64,000 nucleotides of DNA from Fasciolopsis buskii (lineage: Eukaryota > Platyhelminthes > Trematoda > Plagiorchiida > Fasciolidae). Position 1 is the stretch's first letter, and every line of letters starts with the position of its first letter. Under the pieces are notes generated by a model. It had not been told where the DNA came from and did not search any database. It saw nothing but the letters and a program-made list of their open reading frames with translations. A program made the position numbers and the translations under genes. The stretch is from positions 135,812-199,811 of the forward strand of contig LUCM01001897.1 of NCBI GenBank assembly GCA_008360955.1, written 5' to 3'. Positions 35,401 through 48,839 of this stretch are shown here, piece by piece.

Positions 35401-37739
35401 TGAGTGGTCGGTCTCGGTCCATCACTGACTCAAACAGGAAGAACGCCAGTGCGCTTACCGAAGATCGAAGTGTCTGAATTTTGTGCCAACAATAAACAAT
35501 AGTTAGTTCGAAAACGCGATCAACAGTTGTTTCGCCTCTCTTAATAGACAGGAATAAAGAGCCAGAGGACCTCTAAAACGTATCCTCCTGAGGACAGTCG
35601 ACATATGCTAGCATTCATTTCTCCTGGTAAAATTACAATGTCACCTCGTTTTTCTGTGCGCAAGAAGCCCTAGAGCTTTTGATTGAAAGTGAACTTGATT
35701 ACATCTGCGCTGCATTCTGTAGGCGCGCAAGCTCAGATGTCATGCAAATTACTTTTACCGGAGTGTCGACTGTGCTTTGCATGAACCTCCGAGTCCTACT
35801 ACGCATGGCTGGCTATTGACTGGGATCCACTCAAGCGATATTGGGAACCGTACCAAAGCCAGCTACACTTCCACTGGTACCATCGACCCCACTTTCCGGT
35901 AAATGTGGGGAAACTGGGTGGAAAGGCGAGCGACATGGGTCACTAAAGAAACGAACGGTTGTATGGATGGTAGATTTCTTTTGTGTATAAGAGGAGAATG
36001 CAGAGCATTATTTGGAAAAGCAGTCATGACATGCTCGTATGGATTGTGTTCTATCGTATTAATCGGTCACCAGGTGCAGGATGGACCTTTTTATTCGAGG
36101 ATGCAGCCATCATCCTTGTGCAACAAAGCGCGATCTGCAAGGCAGTAGCGTCATTCCAGGTGAGCCAGTGGCCAGTTCACCGGTTCAAGTTGGGGTTCTG
36201 GAAGATCTTGGTGGTCAATATAACATGAAAAATGATTGTAGATTAAATTCGTTGGTGACCCGACGCACGACGGTGGCTTGTGGTATTATGTAGAAAAAAG
36301 CTATCAGATGAGGATGCACAGCTTCGTTACTTCCGCTAGTTACTAAGAGACTCCAACCCTACCTTCCCCAGCCCTAACTACTATTTTTCGTGGTCATTCC
36401 GTTATTCGCAACTTAAGGCCGTATCAGCCGGCATATGACTCCGTCCCGACTATTAGCTTGGTCTCAGCCTCAGAGAAGTAGCTTTGCAGACTGAAAGTAC
36501 TTAACACAGAGTTATGATGCAGTTGATCACTGTCGTCATTGGAAATCCAGAGAAATAGGCGGATTTTTCAACGGAAAATTCCATATGTTCGCAGGACATC
36601 AAAATAATAGCCAGTAAATTAAGAAAGGCGATATTTCACTAATTTTTGCACAAGCTTCTTCTGACTGTGTTGCATTTCGGTGTCGTCGTCATCTCATTTT
36701 TCCTTGTCAAAGTTTAGCTCTCTTACCGGCAGTCTGCCAGACCTTTCGTTCTTAATTATCGCTGCTTAAACATCCGACTCGTTTTCATGCTTGACTAGCC
36801 TCAAACTCTGATACTTACATCTCAAACATCATCCTTTCCACCCAGAAGAAAGAGTCGTGCTAGCTGACTAGTAGCTGTTGAATCCACCCTCCGGCCAAGG
36901 CGTCTATTCGGTCATTGTCCTATTCCAACATCCTTTTTCAATCACTGATTCATGTTCATACTTGTGTGATCTGCACCCGATAATCGTGACTAAACCCGGA
37001 TTTCGCATACTAACTTTTGTTGATCAGTGGCTTCCAACTCTACAGTCAGGAGAGAATTTCCAACATAAAGAAAAATGGTGACGCGGCGGCATAAATCAGC
37101 TCTTTTTAGTCTTAGAATTGTGAGGTTATCTACGCCTACACTCTTAACGGATGTGAAATACTGGTAACTCAGTATCATCCCACACATGCACACCATAGCA
37201 GCAAAATCATAACAAGCCTACCCACAGCCCTTGATAGCTTATAGAACAATATATCAACTTCTTGAAAGCTGCTCAACGTATACTGTTTCCTTCTTCAAAA
37301 TGATTTGCATACTGATGCGGGTGATTTCAATCAAGCCTCGAACCTATCACTGCCTGCTTTTGATCTAACTCCAATTTGGACAGAGATACTACCTATGATC
37401 ATGAGTTATTTTACCTAGAATTACTCGCGTCCACCAAGGCAATTGACTACTGGTTCATTCCACTAAGGCCAAAGTTATAATGTCACCCTGTCTTGCATCC
37501 TTTCAAGTAAACCAATCAGATCCACGTTTACTCCCATGATTTTTCAACAGAAGAAGACATTCTTCTCGCTTACAAGCACCCTCATGGTTCTCTTTAAATT
37601 CTTGGTGAGAGGTAACGCCAGGTTTCTCTTAGAAAAAGCCATTGTGATCTATGATACATACTGTCTCTTCGAATGCCGGATTATTCTTAGATAGCCGTAT
37701 CTGTTCCCCAGGGAGGTGAATGGCGCACTTTCGTAATTG

Positions 37740-39290
37740 ACTGACAACTTTTGATTCCGAAAAATTTCGGTCCTACTAAAGATTGAAATCAAACGTAATT
37801 GACACGACATTAGCCACACAAGTTCTAAGTAGTTACAGTAACAGATCCATATGGAAAAGCATTCTAATCTTATGTTGGAAGAAAAAGATGTGCATGAAAC
37901 GTGTTGGGGATGTCGACAATATTGTTCACGTCTTCACCCATCCTTCCAGTTTTACCCCAGTCATATATACACAAGGCGATGGTATGACAATTGCACGTTT
38001 TTCCAAGGAAGAAGCGCTTGAGCTTCTCACCACTAGAGTTATCACGTAGTTATGTTCTGACAGTCCATCCTCAGTTTTTTTAGGGCACAGTGCTATGGCC
38101 CTGGATGATATATCCACTTCTCTGATTAACACATCATTACGTTTGTCCTCTAGTCCTGACGACTGGATTCTAGTCACCATCGTTCCCATCTCAAAATCTA
38201 GCGGTTTAACTGCTTTACCTAGGCGCTTTCGCCCCATCGCCTTAACATTTTCTGATCCTAAACTAACGGAGTGTGCTGTGCTTAAGCGCTTACGTTCTTC
38301 TATGTATCCTTCTGATGATTCCTATCAGTTCGCCTGTAAATCTAACAGGTCCACTTTGGACGCTGTCGCCTCCCTCATTCATCACACCTGTAAGTCCTCA
38401 AACGCATCGATGAAATCTGTACGTTGCACCTTTCTAGACAATTCGTCGGAATTCGATTTTGTCCCATGGTTTCTCCTACTTCACAATCTGGAAACATTTG
38501 GTTGTCCCAAGCCCTTAGCAGCATGGCTGTCTAATCACTTCACCAGCCAAACCCAGTGCACACGACTGAGTGGTAAAACATCCAAATCGTTGGTTAACGA
38601 CTCAGGCGTGCTTCAGGGTGCTGCTCTCTCCTCATATTTGTTCTCTACTTACAATAGTGACTTATCATTTAGTTCTTCCTGAGAACTGTTTAAACAAGCT
38701 GATGAGATTTCCATCTCTCGGTTTGTCTGGCCATCTGAACCATGATTCATTAAATGAAAGTCGCCGTGTGATACCCGGGAGATGTTAATACGAAACTTCT
38801 GAGGTGAACTTCCTAATTTCCATACGTTTAATTGATCCTCGGACGTGGTCATTTCAAATCAGAAGTCTTCGTCACTTCAAGATGAAACAACACTCTTTGG
38901 CTTTTGCACAAATGTTTTTCTAATCCTTCATTCAGGGTATCTGGTTATTGTTGGTGGACTTATTAGGAAAAAACAAAAATTTTCGCTGCCAGGGAATGTC
39001 AGTTGTTAGCCATGTGTTTTCATATCACCAGTGTGTCCATTAAACTGATCAAAACTTATGCATAGATGAAATGTTTGCTCATAAGCTACCTTTTCGCTCA
39101 TCCCCTACTAGATATCTCAGGCTTCCTTTTCCACCTTTCCACACGATCTGCTCCTCATCCTTACCTACCATATCTTACGAAATCATTATATATGAGAGCT
39201 CTGCTTTCCTTTATTTATCATGCATCCTGAAGGACCAGGACCGTGTCTCAACTGCCTTCGTGAAAAACCGGGCCTAAATGCTCCAATTCC
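37740..39290 (+). mobile_element. CR1-like non-LTR retrotransposon remnant (RT region)
   Basis: A reverse-transcriptase fragment homologous to the minus-strand copy at 48.8-51.6 kb. In order it shows the linker (EIKR... then IWKSILILCWKKK), RT block 1 around DDWILVTIVPISK, and RRFRPIALTFSDPKL. Next come FLDNSSEFD (38434-38457, keeping the first catalytic Asp) and GVLQGAALSSYLF (about 38608-38646). A relic of the thumb (SFQIRSLRHFKMKQ) lies near 38.85-38.89 kb. The YADD block is not recognisable. The frame is broken by TAG at 38047-38049, by frameshifts near 37.79 kb and by the stop at 38680. Reverse transcriptases of this type copy the element's RNA at the target site; this copy cannot encode one. 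Confidence 0.85.
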
Positions 39291-40097
39291 ACATTTAACC
39301 ACTTTCTATTCTTGCTGCCTTTTGTTCGTTCTTTCTAATAGGATGATCAGCTGAAATGTGGTTCCACTGTCGTTCTTGACTGAATTTCGGACATTTCTGT
39401 AAGCAAAAGTCTATGCAGTACAGTGCAACGCAGTAGCTGCATATGGGTAAAAGCCATGCTCTTTCCAATAATCCGAGACATGCTTTGTATTCTGAACTCT
39501 AGCCGAGATTTAGGGTCCACTTGTGTGCGATCTGAAGCACCCCAGGTTGCAGCCAAAGGAATGGTCATTAAGACTGGTGGTCTACCATGAAAAAATGGAC
39601 TAAGACCCACAGAATAAGTGGCGGCTTGCAAGCAAGGCTAGTGTCGAGGGTGCGGTAGGTTTTCGCCTGGTAAAAGCTCTCCATAACAAGTACCGCAAGA
39701 TTTTGCTGGTGCTACTGTGATTTGACTAGTGCGGCCGGCTAATAAAATAAAGCGATCGTCTCTTGTTGTGTTCCTGCCATCAGAAGCAGTGCATAAGCAG
39801 ATAACCCGTTCACGAACTCGTCTAGAAAAAGGGCCTGCTTTGTAGGTCGTGTCGGGTTGCTTAAATGCTACAGTTACACTCGCGAATAAACTGCCTTACT
39901 CTGCACCAAATGACCGAGCAATACAATAACCCACAGAGAAATTATAATGGGTGACGGACGATGTAGATGATGAGTGTGAAAGAGCTGACATATGTGGTAA
40001 ATTTTATACAAGTCATTTTTCCCTTTCTCTTGATCTCGCATTACTTTCCTTTTCCCTATCGATGCTGATGGCAAAAGATATGTACACAGATTACCAT

Positions 40098-40270
40098 ATA
40101 CATATATATAACTGCGAAACCTGTCATGTGCTCACGGGATAATTTTGCCTACTCATCGGGATACCGCTAAAACTTGACCTTACATATATATGTATCCATA
40201 TAAATGAATAAATATATATATATAAGCAAGTGCCACCGATTGCGAGCCATACAGAAACATCAGTAAATGG
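40098..40270 (+). repeat. 5'-truncated family-A composite unit copy D
   Basis: A TA tract (to about 40110) abuts the second half of the ribozyme unit: CTGC-GAAAC (40112-40120), CT, GTC (ending 40125), ATGTGC-like stem I and a diverged end. More TA tracts follow, then the conserved tail (AAGC, GTGCC, ATACAGAAAC) to about 40265. The left half of the unit, including CTGATGA, is missing exactly at the TA tract. Confidence 0.6.
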
Positions 40271-43200
40271 AATTAGTTTATTTACAAGTTTTCCCCAAGC
40301 AACCTGCTTATAGACTGTACTAAGACCAGACAAACATAAACTATATTGATTCTCGAAATCGATTTGTTCGAACATGAAATCCTACTGGAGCAAGAAAGTT
40401 TTACCTGCGTTTCTTGGAGATGTCTTAGGATTTACTCAGGCTGGTATTCATTAACGATAACAACCTCGCTTGACGAACAGAAAAATTTAAGCTCTAGAGT
40501 ATTTTACCCACAACTACTCCCGTATGTATAGAGTGGAGGTGATTATTTGTTAATTGGGATGTTTTTACGCCCACTGAGGTCTAATGATCGTGGCTGATAA
40601 CTAATAGAAATTTTTCTTTTTAGAACGGATTGTGATTTACATCAAAGATCACCACACCACAAATTCATTTAAGTGCGCTGTTTTAATCGCTTTCGTTGTT
40701 ATCGTAACAGTACTGCAGCGACCGAGAAACAATAAAATCTTTTGGTACCACAATGTAGCAGTTAATTCCCTGATTAAAAATCCCCGGCCAATTTACAAAT
40801 TTGTTTTGAAACTGTTCCAGCCTCCTAAACTAAACATTACAGAACCTACTAAGCTGTCCCAAGGTTATGAATTTCACAAAAACATCAATATTGTCCAAAA
40901 ATGTTCTCAAAACTACTCGTACTTTTTAATTTCGCTACAGACGTTCTTTCCCTTAAATCTGGTGCGGTTTATTACCGATGCCTCATGTAGCATTCTCAAG
41001 ATTGAGTCGAATAATATTCAAGATCCCAACTGTTGGCGGATAAAAAATAAAGATTAATCGTGCAATTAAGCAGGGAACAATTATGCTTCTCAATAGCGCC
41101 TTAATTTGGCAACCAGTTAATTTGGTTGATAGATGTTTGGCATATGGTGACCTGGAAAGCAATTGCATGATGAACATTGCTAGACAAAAATTGTTCAACA
41201 ATTTTTCCCGCTTTCTTATTCCCACCCAAGTTGTTGACCCGTACAGGAATAAAATGAGAGAAGCTTTACAAATGGATCAAATGAGAATGCACTTTGATGA
41301 CAGAAATTTCGTCTAATTGGGATGGAGATATCCTCTTGATCCTAAGAAAGCGGACAACATAAAGAAACAACGGTATATCCGAAAGAATTTCCGTATTTCA
41401 CTTCCCCGGTATTCCGTAAACATGTTATCCTCATCAGAGTGGATTCCTTTCAATCTGCCATAAATCGGGTGAAATCACATTTGCTTTCAGAGCATGCTCC
41501 ACACAAAAACATACCACAACCTAAATCCTGTCCATTTCCTAAATAAGCTGTATATCCTGACGCAGTAATTTGATTAAATGGCTACTTAGTAGATACTGAC
41601 GTAGGAATTCCAAAACTTCCTAGAATGTGAGGCAAGAAAAATTTCATAAAGAAGGTGCTGGAACCCACGTCAAAGTGATCAAAAACTACTGAAGGATAGA
41701 GGGTAGCCTGTTGATTGCCACTGTTTATTGATGTCGGAGCTCTAGCAGTATACGCTTCAAAAGGTTACAGATAAATTTCACTTGGTTGCCCCCCGAGGCC
41801 ATGGTGGAGATATGCATATGATGATTGAAATAGGATATGGAATAAATTTCTTGCTAGTGTAATCGCTCATTGCAGTGAAGAATCTACAGCTGTCGATGAA
41901 TAAAAAGAATAAAAATCCAAGTGCGTGTTTATTTATGGTGCTGTCTAATGACATGGAAAGTGTTCATCTGGTGCGTGCTTTATGAGTTTCGGGAAGACCT
42001 GTATATGTGAGTAGGTTCTGAGGGAACTCTGTTAACCGGTGACCGATTGAAAAGCTAAGTAACTGCGGCTGTGGCTGCAAATGTTCACTTATACTTTACT
42101 CCTAATTTGGATATAGATTTACTTTCATCTTAGGACAACCGGTGAACAATAAGAATGCTTATAATTTATCAAGTTCTACGGGAATTAGGATAAAATAAAA
42201 CTGCAGACGGAACAAATTCAGCCCTGGACATGGTTTTTCATGATAGAAAACCTTGTGCGAAGTAATGAATGTAATTGGCATACCAGTAAGAGTTCAGGTA
42301 ACTTATGGAGTTTGAAGTACTGACCAAACATAGTTGCGTAACTATCACAAAAGTGTTACACAATCGTTGGTGGAAGGTTGTCGCCACCAACATTTGGTTT
42401 CCTGCCAGAACGTCGGCAATAAGACGTTAACGTAATATGCCTATGGAGACAGAATTTACCGAAATTGCGAATGAATACGACTTCGTGATACCTTAGAAGG
42501 CTATCGCCGGCGGTCCAGCTGTTAAATTCGGTGTGCTTTGGGCGTGAATGTCACGGAATAAAACCCTGACATTGTCATTCACCTCTTTTGCCAGCAATTT
42601 GTACATAGCTTCGAATCCTGTCCTAAATAGTTGCACAATATGGGTACACTAAATAAAAAATGACGGAAAGGTTATAAGGCAATTATAATTACACATTGGC
42701 ATAAGTTTTATGAGCGTGTGAGATTTTGGGGTGTAAGATGCTTTCCTTCCAAAGCATTCATTCGAAACCGACCCGCTAAATTATCAAACCCATAATCAGC
42801 CGAAGATTCTCTTAAGTATCCGGATTTTTTCAAATTGACAGCAACAGTATTTACACTATTTACCACATTATTTTGGAACTATGTCAGAATAATTCGAAAG
42901 TGCCATTCATCTGGCTTGTGCTATCTCGTTTGCTTAAGTCTGAAACATGGCCAATCGTACGTGGGAATATTTGCGCTGTAAGATGAACAAACTATCTGTG
43001 CCTTACTCTAGAATCTGTGAGCAGCTGTGTACTTGTTAGATCTTGCTGAAGAGAGATGCGCTCTTATAGGATTCCGAATATTTTGACATAAGTCCTAGTA
43101 GTTTGACGCGATGCCGAAATAATGCGTGAAATGATGCAGTACTCCAGGATCAGTTGTTCATAAAAAGTAATACATTGGTAATCAATCTCAGTCGGTCGTT

Positions 43201-43344
43201 CGTAGAACTTTTGTTCTTCTCGAGCTTACTTGGAAGGAGTCATCTACCGTAAAAGTTGACTGGTGCCTTGGAGGTGCCAGAAAAGTAAGGACAAATAAAC
43301 ACCGTATCATGGATAATAAGCGAACACCTGCGTTGTACGGTTAT

Positions 43345-43440
43345 CAGTCCTCCGTCCCGAATATACTCCCAGTTGGGACACGAAACAGCTGTACAGAGCT
43401 TTCACAGTTTTCTTTGGTTAGTTAGGTGCACATTGCAAGG
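43345..43440 (+). repeat. Family-B repeat copy 8: hammerhead 3' half and tail
   Basis: The hairpin TCCC-AGTT-GGGA (43367-43378) is followed by CAC and GAAAC (43382-43386), AGCT, GTA (43391-43393) and CAGAGC. The diverged tail TTTCACAGTTTTCTTTGGTTAGTT follows the order of copies 1 and 2. The GAAACAGCTGTACAG block is identical in layout to copy 1. The CTGATGA half is unrecognisable. Confidence 0.5.
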
Positions 43441-44083
43441 TTAATGCCGTCCTGAGTTGAATGTATCTACTACTGCAATGCGCACCGCTTGCATTCTTTT
43501 GAAGTGCTCTGCACAGTAGATTACACTTCCAATTATTAGTTAAAACAACTTCAAATCGGTCACTCATTTAGTTCCGTCCCACTTTGACCTTACTGGTGTG
43601 AAGCGGTCAATGCCAATTCATTGCCCTTGATGATGGAATATGGTTCAGTTTTGCGATGCAGGCAAAACCAAACTGTTGTTTGAATCCGGGTCACTACAGT
43701 GACCATAGGCGACCGGGTCAGTTTAGACTAATGACTTTGCTATGCTAGCAAATTGTCTTTGCCTTACGGTCTATTGTCTCACAATGACTTATTGTTTAAC
43801 AGAAGACCACATGTTGAGCAACGGGTAACCAAGTAACCTGTGGTGACGTAGACAACTCCAAGTGGTCTCCTGAGCACAACGACCACGCCACCTCTTCCGC
43901 ACCGAAGTGGACCCAATTGCCGAATATTCTGCTTTCTGCCAACAGCCGTGGACAGTAGGTCATTCATGAACCACACGGCGGCTGTACGACAAACTGATAA
44001 AGCCAGTCTCTCCACAGTTGTACACTATTTTTTTCCACTTCCCACTAGATACGGGTTCATTCAGACATTGTTGTGCATGCACA

Positions 44084-44120
44084 CAGGCACGAACACACAT
44101 GCACACACATCAACACACAG
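44084..44120. repeat. Imperfect (CA)n microsatellite
   Basis: A run of ACAC units with interruptions in tektin intron 5. Confidence 0.75.
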
Positions 44121-44779
44121 GTCAACGCTTGTTTTGGTTTAGTTAGCTTGTAATGCTGGATATATGATAATACTTATTGCTTCGTGTTCCCTTCAGCTGA
44201 TGAAAATACTGTAAGAGCAATTGCGAATTATGAAGATTCACTCAATGACCTAAAAGATTGTGGAAGATGGACTCATTCTACCTATACAGCTGACTCACTC
44301 TTGTTGATACTAATCCTCCACACAATGTTTCTTCCGAATTCTAACCGGCAAATGGCTGACCAGATGAGAGCTCGATAATTCCTGTTCAAAGTATCATTCG
44401 CAATAACTCATACAACGTGTAGGTTTGAACCAAAGTAAATAATAAATCTTTAGTTATCCGCTCCATTTTAGGCAATCTTTTCTTTTATTTCATCCCTTAT
44501 CTTCTGACTCCTTTAATAATGAAATCAAAATATATAAAGGAGAAGAACCGCAGCCAACAGAGGGCTTCCAAGCGGGGAAATCTACCGGGGAAGAACGATT
44601 GGAACACCCGAACTTCAGTCTGAGGTATCACTGTGTTGACTGCATGACCAATGGTCTTATAAGATTCGTTTTACAACAGATGACTGTTCAACCGCGTGAA
44701 CTGCCTAATGAAAGTACTTCATTTGGCCCGATTATGACCAGGAAGCAATTCATCAAATCAGCACTATGTTTTTTCGCAT

Positions 44780-44870
44780 CATCAATGGTGACCAAGCGGT
44801 CGAAGTAACGGCATTTCAACCGGCATTATGTGGGTTCGAATCCTATGATTGCTGCTCAGTTTGCCAGCAT
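44780..44870 (+). repeat. tRNA-Leu-like SINE head
   Basis: Box A TGACCAAGCGGTC (44789-44801) and a perfect box B GGTTCGAATCC (44833-44843) lie at tRNA-like spacing. The GTGGGTTCGAATCC T-arm and the AGCGGTC D-arm resemble leucine tRNAs. The anticodon arm is poor and there is no paired acceptor stem, so it is a tRNA-derived repeat and not a gene. Confidence 0.5.
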
Positions 44871-47800
44871 TACCCATCAACCATGACACCACTAGAGTGT
44901 CGACCGCTAAATCTTATTTATTCAGGATTAAAACCTCATGAGAAGCACGGCACGAGTCCGTCGCTAATGCTTCCGAACATGTTAGGTGAAACATAAATCG
45001 CCAGGAAGTGGTTTCACAACTTCGGCAATGAGTTGAGTGTTGATAGTCTGAATGATGGATCACGCTAACATACCTAGGCCGGTAGTTAGGTTCCGCGATT
45101 GAGCTTAGTTGCAGTTGTTCAAAAGCCCAATCTTAAATTTCCCATAGATGGGGAACAAACTCCCCCATCTATCCCTCAGAGCATTGGCATAATTCAAGGC
45201 CATTTAAACTTAGTCATTTTAAACAATCATTAATTACAAATCCTTTGCTCGACTCACAGAGCCTACCCCGAAACCACGCAGGTCGTCCAATGAACATGCC
45301 AAATTAATATCACGCCAAACCAGTTATGCATTAGGATCAGGTGTGCCGACCTGAACATAACAAGCCATAATCCAAAAGTGACAACTTAGCAAAAACGGGT
45401 CAAGTGCCGGTTGAGGGTGCTGGTAATTTAAATCACTAAATGAATCACGTGAATAAGCATTAGGTGACACTTAATAATGGCTTAACCGGGACGATCGGTC
45501 GCGTGACATACAAAGGTAACGATGACTCATGCAATGGCCAAATGGCAGCAACCAAACATGATCCAATAACAAACAGTTAAACGAATATGGGAGGAACATA
45601 TTTGGGGACCTCGAATCCGAAATAGACACAATCTACGCACCACTCGCTGTCGATAATAAGCTGCTTCACCCGCAAGTCCAATCTCATGCTGTTTTAACTG
45701 ATCCCATTTGGTTTGACCAAAATGATAAATCTTACTACCGAAATTCTTGTCAGACAGAATTAGGCTATTATTTGACCTAGTAAAGCAGTTGGAGATTGGC
45801 CCTCTGATTTCATTTTCATGGGAGACCGGGGGGAAGAGAGAAAGTATGAGAAGGAAGATTTTATCACATCCAGTTCTAGTTGTCTCGTTCTGGATACGTG
45901 TTAATTTCATTCAGCTAAGTCATCCTGCACGGTTGCACACTTAAATTCTGGGGTCACAAGTTTGCGCACTCAGTTTCGGTTACTTATTCCCAGCGTCCGA
46001 TAAAAATATAGCTGGCTAAATCACTCTAATTCATGTAGTTAGCTCAGTTTGGTATTTTTTGTTACGTCGTTGGAATCCAAGATTTCCCTAGGGGATGATC
46101 AGAAATTTTAAATTACATGCATCCAGTTACTTGATTGTGTAGCGTAGGTGGTTGGAAAAATCATTCACAGTTTACCATACTGTTAGTTATAAATATTTGC
46201 TACTTACTTTTTATTGTTTGCTTCTGCGCCTTTGACTGACGGCTGCGAACTACCAAAACTGAATGTAGCAGGCGGCAGCAAGCAACCTCCAAGCGTGTAC
46301 CTGACGTCACACAGACCACACAATTTCTTCTAAAATTCGGTTAGCACGTGCAACCACAGTGTACACCAAAAGTACACTCGAACTCTCCGACAAGACCAAG
46401 TCATAGTACAACAGCAAAGCCGTTTATTAAATACAAAATATTTTTGCTCTGAAAGTGATTCATTCATTAATGTATTGTTGGGCTAAATTTGGATGACATA
46501 ATTGCACTTGTATCTCAAGATGGCCACAGCCAGCGTGCAAGGAATATAATTCGTACACGACAGCAAAGCGATGTCTCTACGCTTTGCCACTTCAGAACAT
46601 TGTCTCAGTTATATACGTGGTCATATGTCCACAGTGCACCGCTTGATTGGACGGCAGTCAGTCATTTCTGCTAAATGGCTGATTTGTTTACGAACAGCAC
46701 TTCAAGGCTCTTGACATTCAAGTAGTCTTCATTTTACATCAGAGTTTATTGTCACTTTGTGAAGTCACCCTGGTGAATCCCATCTACGGCAGGGGGCACT
46801 GTGAAAGAATGGAATAAATGAACTCACAAAGATCTCTAGCATCATTTCATCACAAATTCCTATTCTGATTCTAATTCAAACGAGTTTATTAGTGAGTTGT
46901 TCTGCCTTCCGCTTCTGGCTGGGTTTAACTCAGTGCTTTAGGAAAATTTCACATCAAATAAATTGTCGTCAGCTGCACAGAAAAGTACTTTGTTTTTTCA
47001 TTTCAAGACAGCTTTAACCCCAGTATGATATCTGATTAGTCAATAAAAAACGTTTTCACACTTGTCGTAAGATAGATTGGTCCTCGTGCATGGCTCCGAA
47101 TCGTGATGGCCACTGACGGAAGATACATGAAGTTCGTCAGCATTTTTTAATGATGTCTTCTATCAATCCTTTGATCATGGTTGGACAAAGAACAACAAGA
47201 CACAGTACCAAGGTCTTGGGTAAAGGGGCAGTATCATTGTGGGATGTCATCATACGTTCACGGACAGGATCCCTTAATGTGCATTCGGATACACGTCGTG
47301 TTTTAAGATGTATCGAGGTGGTCGGTCAATGCCAAGGGAAGGTGAACGAAACTCTTGCCACTGAAATTGGACGAATAAGCTGCACCGAGGATCAGTGGGC
47401 ACTACAATGAGTTATGGAATAACTTGATTCATAGACTAGCGTCGTTGTCACTGGTATCTTCGTATTCGAACGCCCGCTTTTCTATGATTTCTTTCTTTTA
47501 CGTACTCATTTGGTTTTTCATTTTTGGAATAGACCGTGTCGAGTTAGCACTGAAGACCGGTGCTAATCAGATCGCAATTGATTGTTGCGAAATAATTGAT
47601 CTGTCAGATCAAACCGTTTAAAGTTAGGTGAGTTAATTTGTTGAATTACTGGAATATTGTTCATCGGATTAAAATGATAAGGTTAATTAATCTGACAGAT
47701 AATACTAGTTTGTTTCATTTATTTCAATCACTCAGCTTCTACATGCAGTATGAGTGTCCGAAAATATTGACGTAGTGTCCTCCAAAAGTGGTTAATAACT

Positions 47801-48091
47801 GCTAACTAATGACTAACAACGAATTGTTAGTACTTATGCATACCACAAAGTCTCATCCACATCGCTCATCAGCTTGACATCTTCACTGTGATCAAAAGTC
47901 ACGAGAAAAACCGAATGAATACGACTAGGTCCCCAACAATATGACTAATAGCGAGTACGCCGTTAGTGTAAAAAGCAAACATTCAGTAGATTTATAGTTT
48001 CTAACTTTACATTCAGTCCTGTACGAAGAATGTGTGGAGAACGTATGTGCAAATACTTTGCTGTTGGCGAGTATCCAGTTTTAACTACTGT

Positions 48092-48101
48092 CCCCCCCCC
48101 C
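48092..48101. repeat. Homopolymer C tract
   Basis: Ten consecutive C bases; a likely length-variable site. Confidence 0.8.
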
Positions 48102-48839
48102 AACCCGTGAGAAAAAACACTGATTCTACTTCTTTCAGTTCAAATCCGTGGGGAGAACACATACTGAACTTCAAAAAGCACCGTAGGGACTATCGCACCT
48201 TTTCCAAAAGGGGTTGCAAATGTCTTGGGTTGAACTATCTGATGAAACAGACAAAGCTACAAGCCAACTTGTATTTGTGCGAAGTCTAAACAGCCGCAAT
48301 AAAAATAGTTCTGGAAAATTTGTTTGTAATAATAACTCTACTCGTCCACTGTGCGACGAAACTTGTAGAAATGGCTGATCTCACAAATGTAGGCACGATC
48401 CTCCCTCCTTACCTGGATAGGTTTGAGGAGCAGAGCTATCTTCCGCTAAGATCACCTATTTTTAATCCAAAAATACACATCATGCTGTCATTATAAATTA
48501 GGCTGCTTCGACTTATTTTCTCTTTAGGACATGATACCGTGCATGCATTTGGTTGCAGAATGAGCGCCCTACTCCGAAGCGGAACCGTTAAGTGAATGTT
48601 ATCAAACAGAAACCCTGATGGTGGTTGTTATAACACGGAACCTGACCATCTTTATCGGTAGTAAATTGAATATTGTATTTGTTTATGCATATATAAACAT
48701 ATGAATTAACATGGGGAAGCAAGTGAAATATTATTTTAGGAATGTTATTTAAATAAAGTCAAGGAAGGTAAAGAAGGCGATACTGCGTAAATACAAATAA
48801 GTGATGCACTGAAACATCGGCTGATTGTGACTGAATGAA

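Noticed and set aside
40632..41316. Open frames of 141 and 77 codons (+)
   Set aside because: AT-rich, separated by stops, no recognisable domain or splice context; likely chance.
45527..45910. 127-codon open frame (-)
   Set aside because: Composition and motifs do not resemble any family I know; left as unexplained intron sequence.
46025..46090. Box-A-like TTAGCTCAGTTTGG followed by GTTGGAATCC
   Set aside because: The spacing is too short, no tRNA arms form, and box B is poor.
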